This document shows, one piece after another, positions 23,431 through 29,342 of a stretch of 54,699 nt of DNA. The notes under the pieces were generated by a model. That model worked only from the letters and a program-made list of their open reading frames with translations, made no database searches and was not told where the DNA came from. Location of the stretch: the NCBI GenBank assembly GCA_018382295.1, contig JAGZQF010000008.1, positions 1 through 54,699 of the forward strand. Reading direction: 5' to 3'. The stretch is from Collinsella sp. (GTDB lineage: Bacteria; Actinomycetota; Coriobacteriia; Coriobacteriales; Coriobacteriaceae). The translations under genes were made by a program, and so were the position numbers. Within the stretch, counting starts at the first letter, position 1. The number at the start of each line of letters is the position of its first letter.

Positions 23431-24369
23431 ATGCTGTTTTCCGGTATCATCGCCGCCCTTACCAGCCTTTTGATTCCCATCATCATCCTGTTGCTGCTGC
23501 TCCCCAACGCCTGTTATGTCGTTGAACAGCAGCACGCCGTAATCATCGAGCGCTTGGGTAAGTTCAACCGTATCGTCAACGCGGGCTTCCACGTGAAGGT
23601 GCCCGTGATCGACCGCAAGGCCGCCACGGTGAGCCTGCGCACCATGAAAAACGGTTTTGGCATCGACGTTAAGACCCAGGACAACGTGACCATCGGTCTT
23701 GAGGTCTCCGCTCAGTACCACGTGAGCTACGACATGGGCGCCGGCCCGGCAGATTCGGGCATCTACAAGAGCTACTACATGCTGCAGGAGCCCGTCGACC
23801 AGATGCGCGACTTCATCACCGACGCCCTGCGCTCCTCCATTCCCGTCTACACACTCGATGAGGTCTTTGCCAAGAAGGATGACATCGCCAAGGATGTCAA
23901 CGCTACCGTTTCCGAGCAGATGGCCGCCTACGGCTTCACCCTCGTGTCGACGCTCATCACCAAGATCGCGCTGCCGACCGAGGTCGAGAACTCCATGAAC
24001 GACATCAACGCCGCCCAGCGCAAGCGCGCTGCTGCGCAGGAGCTCGCCGAGGCCGACCGCATCAAGCGCGTTACCGAGGCGACCGCCGAGGCCGAGGCAA
24101 TGGAAAAGGCGGGCGAGGGCATCGCCAACCAGCGCAAGGCCATCGCACTGGGTATCAAAGATTCGCTCGAGATCATCCAGGAGACGGGTGTCGGCAATGA
24201 CGAGGCCAACCAACTGTTCATGTTTACGCAGTGGTCTGAGATGATGACGGAGTTCGCTCGCACGGGTAAAACCTCGACGGTCGTGCTGCCGAGCGACTTT
24301 TCGCAGTCGGCCTCGATGTTCGAGCAGATGCTGGCCGCCGGCAAAGTTCAAAACGATTCGAAGGAGTAG
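23431..24369 (+). CDS. SPFH/band 7 (stomatin-like) membrane protein
   Basis: Stomatin/prohibitin-type membrane scaffold protein. The 312-residue product has an N-terminal membrane helix (residues 5-28, rich in I and L), the SPFH domain beginning VVEQQHAVIIERLGKFNRI, and a long helical coiled-coil region (AAQELAEADRIKRVTEATAE) typical of flotillin/stomatin oligomerisation. In bacteria such proteins organise membrane microdomains and often pair with an NfeD protein, which is not adjacent here. It is likely co-transcribed with rlmH (6 bp gap). GGAGAG precedes the ATG. Confidence 0.88.
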   Translation: MLFSGIIAALTSLLIPIIILLLLLPNACYVVEQQHAVIIERLGKFNRIVNAGFHVKVPVIDRKAATVSLRTMKNGFGIDVKTQDNVTIGLEVSAQYHVSYDMGAGPADSGIYKSYYMLQEPVDQMRDFITDALRSSIPVYTLDEVFAKKDDIAKDVNATVSEQMAAYGFTLVSTLITKIALPTEVENSMNDINAAQRKRAAAQELAEADRIKRVTEATAEAEAMEKAGEGIANQRKAIALGIKDSLEIIQETGVGNDEANQLFMFTQWSEMMTEFARTGKTSTVVLPSDFSQSASMFEQMLAAGKVQNDSKE

Positions 24370-24375
24370 GCGCGC

Positions 24376-24846
24376 GTGAAATACACCGTCGTTTGCGTCG
24401 GTAAGCTCAAGGAGCGCTTTTGGAAGGACGCGTGCGCTGAGTACACGAAGCGTCTGGGCGCCTATGCCAAGGTGGATATGCGCGAGGTGGCCGATATCGA
24501 CCCGGCCAAGGCGGGCGGTGTGGATGCCGCGCGTGACAAGGAAGGGGCGGCGATTCTTGCTGCCTTGCCGTCTCGAGCGCATGTGATCCTGCTGGCTATC
24601 GAGGGCAAGGAGCGTTCGAGTGAGGAGCTCTCGGCGAGGCTCGACGATCTTATGCTGCGAGGCAGCAGCGACATTGCCTTTGTAATCGGCGGTTCGGACG
24701 GCGTGAGTGATGAGGTGCGCGCCCGCGCCGACGAGATGCTCAGCTTTGGACGCATTACTTTGCCGCATAACCTGGCGCGTGTGGTGCTGCTAGAGCAGAT
24801 TTACCGTGCCTGCAAGATCAGTCGTGGCGAGCCGTATCACAAATAG
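24376..24846 (+). CDS. rlmH: 23S rRNA (pseudouridine-1915-N3)-methyltransferase
   Basis: SPOUT-class methyltransferase that modifies pseudouridine 1915 in helix 69 of 23S rRNA. The 156-residue protein has the RlmH length and motifs: VGKLKERFW near the start, LAIEGKERSSEE, FVIGGSDGVS with the SAM-binding loop, and the C-terminal LPHNLARVVLLEQIYRA and GEPYHK tail. The ATG (GTGAAATAC context, read as GTG at 24376) follows the SPFH gene closely. Confidence 0.95.
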   Translation: MKYTVVCVGKLKERFWKDACAEYTKRLGAYAKVDMREVADIDPAKAGGVDAARDKEGAAILAALPSRAHVILLAIEGKERSSEELSARLDDLMLRGSSDIAFVIGGSDGVSDEVRARADEMLSFGRITLPHNLARVVLLEQIYRACKISRGEPYHK

Positions 24847-24919
24847 GTCGGCAATACGAAACAATGGCGTGGGACAATACCTTTCGTTTTGAGGAATGTG
24901 TCTGAAAGGACTATGCGAT

Positions 24920-25690
24920 ATGAAGATTGGATTTGTCGGTTTTGGCAATATGGCGAGCGCTATGGCCGATGGCTGGATCGCTGCCGGTGTAGCTGCGAGC
25001 GACATGTGCGCCTGCGCGGGTCGCTACGACGCACTGGTTGAGCGCTGCGAGGCGCGCGGCATGGTCGCCTGCCACGATGCCGCCGAGGTTGTCGCCGCAT
25101 CCGATATCGTGGTCGCTGCGGTCAAACCGTACATGATCGAGAAGGTATTCGCCCCGCTCAAGGATGCTCTTGCCAAAAAGGTCGTTCTGTCGGTTGCCTG
25201 GACCTGGGACAGTGCCAAGTGGGAGCAGGTCCTGCCGGGCGTCGCGCATATCTCGACGGTGCCCAACACGCCGGTTTCGGTGGGCGAGGGCGTCATCGCC
25301 TGCGAGAAGGCTTCGACGCTTAACGACGAGCAGCGTGCTGTGGTGCTCGACCTGCTCGGTAAGCTTGGCGCTGTCGTCGAGCTCGACACAAGCCTGCTGT
25401 TTGTGGGCGGCACGGTGGGTGGTTGCGCTCCGGCGTTTGTCGCCATGGCAATCGAGGCCCTGGGCGATGCGGCGGTCAAGCACGGTATCCCGCGTGCGGA
25501 TGCTTATCGCATTGTGAGCCAGATGGTGCTGGGTACGGCAAAGCTGCAGCTTGCAACTGGCCAGCATCCTGCGGCGATGAAGGATGCCGTATGCTCGCCC
25601 GGTGGTGCCACCATCAAGGGCGTCGTTGCGCTCGAGGACGCCGGCATGCGCAGCGCCCTGGTCAAGGCAATCGACGCAACCCTCCAGTAA
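24920..25690 (+). CDS. proC: Pyrroline-5-carboxylate reductase
   Basis: Last step of proline synthesis, NAD(P)H-dependent reduction of pyrroline-5-carboxylate. The 256-residue protein begins with the Rossmann motif MKIGFVGFGNMASAMADGW, has VVAAVKPYMI, the PNTPVSVGEG segment and the C-terminal SPGGATIKGVVALEDAGMR signature. GAAAGGA upstream of ATG 24920 sets the start; an in-frame CTG-type start further upstream at 24896 has no support. The gene ends against a nested inverted repeat. Confidence 0.94.
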   Translation: MKIGFVGFGNMASAMADGWIAAGVAASDMCACAGRYDALVERCEARGMVACHDAAEVVAASDIVVAAVKPYMIEKVFAPLKDALAKKVVLSVAWTWDSAKWEQVLPGVAHISTVPNTPVSVGEGVIACEKASTLNDEQRAVVLDLLGKLGAVVELDTSLLFVGGTVGGCAPAFVAMAIEALGDAAVKHGIPRADAYRIVSQMVLGTAKLQLATGQHPAAMKDAVCSPGGATIKGVVALEDAGMRSALVKAIDATLQ

Positions 25691-25849
25691 AACCGACCAA
25701 AAAAGGGACAGTTTATTTTGGCAGGTTTTTCCTGCGGTTTTGTCCTTTTAGCGAAAAGTGCCCCGCAACTGGCTCAATTCCAGTTGCGGGGCACTTGCGT
25801 TTGCCCAGATAAAACCGACCAAAATAAACCTGTCCTTTTTTGGCAGGTT
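25689..25849. repeat. Nested inverted-repeat element between proC and a convergent small gene
   Basis: Outer arms 25689-25730 and 25811-25849 are nearly perfect inverted copies built on AAACCGACCAAAA, GGACAG and TTTATTTTGG blocks. Between them lies a perfect 16-bp hairpin (25757-25772 with 25780-25795, built on AGTGCCCCGCAACTGG). The right arm runs into the stop codon of the leftward 57-residue gene. It may serve as a bidirectional terminator for both genes, or be a miniature mobile element. Confidence 0.8.
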
Positions 25850-26021
25850 AGTCCCAGAAGCTGTCTTCTTCGTCCTCGGACTTGGGGCCGCGGTCGACAT
25901 ACATCTTATGGGTGCGCTTCTCCATTACAAAGGCAATAATCGCAAACAGCAGGATGCCGCCGGCGAAAAGGATAGCAAAACCGGTGCGGGTGCCAAACAA
26001 AAAGGAAAAAACTGCGTCCAT
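25848..26021 (-). CDS. 57-residue single-pass membrane protein
   Basis: A short minus-strand gene: ATG at 26019-26021 with AGAAGG about 8 nt upstream, 57 codons, stop TAA at 25848-25850. The product has one hydrophobic helix (residues 14-32, GFAILFAGGILLFAIIAFV), then a basic segment EKRTHKMY and an acidic tail ending EDEEDSFWD. I do not recognise a family. The positive-inside rule puts the C-terminus in the cytoplasm. Clear codon structure and a good start argue that it is real. Confidence 0.72.
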   Translation of the reverse strand: MDAVFSFLFGTRTGFAILFAGGILLFAIIAFVMEKRTHKMYVDRGPKSEDEEDSFWD

Positions 26022-26132
26022 TGGGTGCCTTCTTGCGTAGTTGAGTTGGGTCGTAAACGCTCATAAGTATATACTTGCCCATACATGTACAAGGTTGCAA
26101 CCTAAATGGAATGTATATCGCCGGAGGATCTA

Positions 26133-27416
26133 ATGCTTGATATCAAGTTTGTTCGCGAGAACCCCGATGCCATCGATGTCGCCATGGCTAACCGCCAGAC
26201 GTCTTGGGATCGCGAGAAGTTCTTTGAGCTCGACGACGAGCGTCGTGCCGTCATCACCGAGGTTGAGGAACTTCAAGCCACGCGCAATGCCGAGTCCAAG
26301 AAGATCGGCGCCCTGATGAAGGAGGGCAAGAAGGACGAGGCCGAGGCCGCCAAGGAGGCCGTGCGCGCCGTCAACGAGAAGATTGACGGTCTGGCCGAGC
26401 GCCGCACCGCCCTCGAGCAGGAGCAGTACGACTTCATGGCTCACCTGCCCAACATTCCTTGCGAGGCCACGCCGTACGGCAAGGACGAGGACGAGAACAT
26501 CGAGCGCCGTCGTTGGGGCACCCCGCGCGAGTTCGACTTCGACTTTAAGCCGCACTGGGATCTGGGCACCGACCTCGATATCCTTGACTTCGAGCGCGGC
26601 AACAAGCTCTCCGGCAGCCGCTTCACCGTTCTCGGTGGCGCCGGCGCCCGTCTTGAGCGCGCCCTCATCAACTTCTTCCTCGATACGCACACTAGCCGTG
26701 GTTTTAAGGAGTGGTGGCCGCCCATCGTCGTCAAGCGTCAGACCATGTTCGGCACGGGCCAGCTGCCCAAGTTCGAGGACGACGCCTATCACGTCTCGGG
26801 CGACAACTTCCTGATCCCCACCGCCGAGGTCGTGCTCACCAACCTGCACGCCGGTGAGGTCCTCGACGCCGATACCCTGCCGCGCCGCTACACCGCCTTC
26901 ACCCCCTGCTTCCGCGAGGAGGCCGGCTCCGCTGGTCGCGATACCCGCGGCATCATTCGCCAGCACGAGTTCGACAAGGTCGAGATGGTCAAGTTTGCCA
27001 AGCCGGAGGAGTCCGACGAGGAGCTCGAGAGCATGACCGCCGAGGCCGAGTACCTGCTGCAGCAGCTGGGTCTTCCGTATCGCGTGATTAGCCTGTGCAC
27101 CGGCGACCTGGGCTTCTCTGCCCGTCAGACCTATGACGTCGAGGTCTGGCTGCCGAGCTACAACGCCTACAAGGAGATCAGCTCCTGCTCCAACTGCGGC
27201 GACTTCCAGGCTCGCCGCGCCAACATCAAGTATCGCGACCCCGAGAACTTCAAGGGTTCGCGCTACCTGCACACCCTTAACGGTTCCGGCCTGCCGGCTG
27301 GCCGCACCATGGCTGCCATTCTGGAGAACTACCAGAACGCCGACGGCACCATCACGATCCCCGAGGTCCTGCGTCCCTACATGGGCGGCCTCGAGAAGAT
27401 TGAGCCGGTCGCGTAA
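26133..27416 (+). CDS. serS: Serine-tRNA ligase
   Basis: Class II aminoacyl-tRNA synthetase charging tRNA-Ser (and tRNA-Sec where present). The 427-residue protein starts MLDIKFVRENPDAI, has the N-terminal helical arm (about 25-105) that contacts the long tRNA variable arm, motif 2 FTPCFREEAGSAGRDTRGI and motif 3 GSGLPAGRTMAAILENYQ. GGAGG (26123-26127) precedes ATG 26133, so the earlier in-frame ATG at 26106 is rejected. No T-box leader is visible upstream. Confidence 0.97.
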   Translation: MLDIKFVRENPDAIDVAMANRQTSWDREKFFELDDERRAVITEVEELQATRNAESKKIGALMKEGKKDEAEAAKEAVRAVNEKIDGLAERRTALEQEQYDFMAHLPNIPCEATPYGKDEDENIERRRWGTPREFDFDFKPHWDLGTDLDILDFERGNKLSGSRFTVLGGAGARLERALINFFLDTHTSRGFKEWWPPIVVKRQTMFGTGQLPKFEDDAYHVSGDNFLIPTAEVVLTNLHAGEVLDADTLPRRYTAFTPCFREEAGSAGRDTRGIIRQHEFDKVEMVKFAKPEESDEELESMTAEAEYLLQQLGLPYRVISLCTGDLGFSARQTYDVEVWLPSYNAYKEISSCSNCGDFQARRANIKYRDPENFKGSRYLHTLNGSGLPAGRTMAAILENYQNADGTITIPEVLRPYMGGLEKIEPVA

Positions 27417-27439
27417 CTTGGCTGCATAGGCGATATGCA

Positions 27440-27466
27440 AGGGCGCTCCTTCGGGGGCGCCCTATT
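27440..27466 (+). terminator. Terminator of serS
   Basis: AGGGCGCTCC pairs with GGGGCGCCCT around TTCG, followed by ATTTCG. The T-run is short. Confidence 0.65.
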
Positions 27467-27516
27467 TCGTGCGCAGGTCCATACCATGCCGTGCGGACAG
27501 CTCAATAGAAAACACA

Positions 27517-27556
27517 CGAACAACTGTTCTGTATACAGCCATCTACCTGCTATGCT
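27517..27556 (+). promoter_or_regulatory. LexA/SOS-box-like site over a promoter
   Basis: CGAACAACTGTTCT (27517-27530) contains GAAC-N4-GTTC, the Gram-positive LexA operator pattern, overlapping a possible -35 (TTCTGT). A -10-like TATGCT follows at 27551-27556, 34 bp before the start codon of the next gene. Confidence 0.5.
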
Positions 27557-27589
27557 TTTGCTAAATAAGAGTGAGAGAAAGGGGACGCG

Positions 27590-27967
27590 ATGGAGCTGTT
27601 TGATGATCGGGTGGTTTTGTTTGAGAGCGACGAGGGCGGGGAGTACCTGCTTGTGACGTGTGAGCCGTCTGGCATGGGTGGCCTGGTGGTTCGACAGACG
27701 AGCGAGGGGCCGTTGACGCAATGGTGCTTTGAGGAGTCGCCGCATGTGGTCGAGACCTTTGTGGCGCACGAAGGGCTTGTGGCCCTGGAGCACTTCTATG
27801 GGGCCCGGACATCTAACCAGGTTGCTCGCATGTTGAGCATCTCGTTTGCCGATTATGATTGTGCCCAGCGGGTGAGATCGCTCCTGAGGGAACTTGATGC
27901 TAAGTTTGACGTGATCGAAAAGCCAATCGATCGTACGGGGAACGACGGTATATGCGGAGCAGCATGA
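27590..27967 (+). CDS. Conserved small protein of unknown function
   Basis: A 125-residue acidic protein starting MELFDDRVVLFESDEGGEYL, with a beta-rich N-terminal half and a helical C-terminal half (NQVARMLSISFADYDCAQRV). I recognise no family, membrane segment or signal peptide. AGAAAGGGG lies about 5 nt before the ATG. The upstream GAAC-N4-GTTC site suggests induction by DNA damage; if so, it could be a cell-division inhibitor or damage-response factor, but nothing in the protein shows that. The first tRNA-Arg promoter begins 37 bp after its end. Confidence 0.68.
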   Translation: MELFDDRVVLFESDEGGEYLLVTCEPSGMGGLVVRQTSEGPLTQWCFEESPHVVETFVAHEGLVALEHFYGARTSNQVARMLSISFADYDCAQRVRSLLRELDAKFDVIEKPIDRTGNDGICGAA

Positions 27968-28003
27968 CAAAACTGCGTTCCACAAAAAAGTTTGAGATTG
28001 TGC

Positions 28004-28033
28004 TTGACTCCAATAAGCTAAAGTGGTTTTATA
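28004..28033 (+). promoter_or_regulatory. Promoter of the first tRNA-Arg gene
   Basis: TTGACT (28004-28009) with TTTATA (28028-28033), 18-bp spacing, 11 bp before the tRNA. Confidence 0.6.
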
Positions 28034-28044
28034 TGTCTTGCGCT

Positions 28045-28121
28045 GCGGCGTTACCTCAGCTGGATAGAGGGTCTGACTACGAATCAGAACGTCATAGGTT
28101 CGAATCCTATACGCCGCACCA
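28045..28121 (+). tRNA. tRNA-Arg(ACG), copy 1
   Basis: Acceptor GCGGCGT/ACGCCGC, D-arm CCTC/GAGG, anticodon loop CTACGAA (ACG, read as ICG), T-loop TTCGAAT, encoded CCA at 28119-28121. Confidence 0.97.
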
Positions 28122-28161
28122 ATTGAAATCGAAAGCCTCCGGCAACGGGGGCTTTTCTTTT

Positions 28162-28395
28162 ATGCCACCGCTGCATGGATTCGAACCTCGGTCGAGGCGC
28201 GGGCGTCAAGAAAACGCGGAGCGTTTTTAGCGAGCGGGCGAGGACGCCGGCAGGCGGGCGAAGCCGGTGCGGATCCGCGCAGCGGATGCGCGGAATCCTA
28301 TACGCCGCACCAATTGAAATCGAAAGCCTCCGGCAACGGGGGCTTTTCTTTTACGCCGGCACCGCACGGATTCGAACCTCGGTCGAGGCGCGAGC
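28162..28395 (+). repeat. tRNA-tail repeat element, Arg copy 1, with truncated second unit
   Basis: Inverted T-arm (GGATTCGAACCT near 28177), shared GC-rich core with the AAAACGCGGAGCGTTTT hairpin and GCGGATCCGCG palindrome, then a direct copy of the tRNA 3' end with CCA and the locus-specific terminator (GCCTCCGGCAACGGGGGC). Direct copies are 191 bp apart. After the second terminator a third partial unit begins (28354-28395), again with the inverted T-arm, but stops inside the core. Confidence 0.85.
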
Positions 28396-28435
28396 ATCTT
28401 AATCATCACTTCGTAAAATTTTTCCAAATTGTCGC

Positions 28436-28464
28436 TTGACCCATCGAGGGGTCACGTGCATAAT
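28436..28464 (+). promoter_or_regulatory. Promoter of the second tRNA-Arg gene
   Basis: TTGACC (28436-28441) and CATAAT (28459-28464) with 17-bp spacing, AT-rich upstream. Confidence 0.8.
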
Positions 28465-28476
28465 AATCCGTGCGTT

Positions 28477-28553
28477 GCGGCGTTACCTCAGCTGGATAGA
28501 GGGTCTGACTACGAATCAGAACGTCATAGGTTCGAATCCTATACGCCGCACCA
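28477..28553 (+). tRNA. tRNA-Arg(ACG), copy 2
   Basis: Identical in sequence to copy 1 over the whole 77 nt, including encoded CCA. Confidence 0.97.
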
Positions 28554-28593
28554 ATTGAGTTTTAAGCCTCCGGAAACGGGGGCTTTTCCTTTA

Positions 28594-28782
28594 CGGGGGC
28601 ATTGCGGAGATTCGAACCTCGTTCGAGGCGCGAGCGTCAAGAAAACGCGGAGCGTTTTTAGCGAGCGGGCGAGTCCGCCGGCAGGCGGGCGAAGCCGGTG
28701 CGGATCCGCGCAGCGGATGCGCGGAATCCTATACGCCGCACCAATTGAGTTTTAAGCCTCCGGAAACGGGGGCTTTTCTTAT
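28594..28782 (+). repeat. tRNA-tail repeat element, Arg copy 2
   Basis: Same order as copy 1: inverted T-arm (GATTCGAACCTCG), shared core, second tRNA 3' end with CCA and terminator, offset 190 bp. Both tails here carry TTGAGTTTTAAGCC rather than TTGAAATCGAAAGCC, so the duplicated tail is specific to this locus. Confidence 0.85.
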
Positions 28783-28860
28783 ATCGCGATGCACCGAAGA
28801 TCGTGCCAAGCCCTCCAAATGAGTAAAAATCAAATTCGATAACTTTTTTTGAAAAAACGC

Positions 28861-28889
28861 TTGACCATTATTCAGTCTATGTGCATAAT
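28861..28889 (+). promoter_or_regulatory. Promoter of the third tRNA-Arg gene
   Basis: TTGACC (28861-28866) and CATAAT (28884-28889), 17-bp spacing, the same hexamers as the second copy, preceded by an A/T tract. Confidence 0.8.
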
Positions 28890-28901
28890 AATCAACAAGT
28901 C

Positions 28902-28978
28902 GCGGCGTTACCTCAGCTGGATAGAGGGTCTGACTACGAATCAGAACGTCATAGGTTCGAATCCTATACGCCGCACCA
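28902..28978 (+). tRNA. tRNA-Arg(ACG), copy 3
   Basis: Identical to copies 1 and 2 over 77 nt with encoded CCA. Confidence 0.97.
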
Positions 28979-29018
28979 TTTGAGATTAAGGCTCCCGGCA
29001 ACGGGGGCTTTTCTTTTA

Positions 29019-29240
29019 CGTAAACACCGCATGGATTCGAACCTCGGTCGAGGCGCGGGCGTAAAGAAAACGCGGAGCGTTTTTAGCCCGCGGGCGAGTC
29101 CGCCGGCAGGCGGGCGAAGCCGGTGCGGATCCGCGCAGCGGATACGCGGAATCCTATACGCCGCACCAATTGAAATTGAAAGCCTCCGGCGACGGGGGCT
29201 TTTCTTTTACGTAAACACCGCATGGATTCGAACCTCGGTC
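29019..29240 (+). repeat. tRNA-tail repeat element, Arg copy 3, with truncated second unit
   Basis: Inverted T-arm (GGATTCGAACCTCGG), shared core, second tRNA 3' end with CCA and terminator, offset 200 bp. After the second terminator the segment TAAACACCGCATGG and inverted T-arm recur and end abruptly at about 29240, before the next gene. Confidence 0.85.
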
Positions 29241-29342
29241 AAAGGGGACTATTTCTCATCGACTCGTGTAAGATTTCGAGTATGCGCCTCGGTGAGTCCG
29301 TGGCGCGCTCTTTCTTTAGACGACCGATCAGGGTGATATTTC

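Noticed and set aside
28045..29240. CRISPR array
   Set aside because: Units are 190-200 bp with tRNA genes inside, not short repeats with unique spacers; no cas genes.
28129..29336. Short open frames through the tRNA-tail elements (for example products containing ENAERF)
   Set aside because: They arise from translating tRNA genes and repeats, are repeated with the element, and lack ribosome-binding sites.
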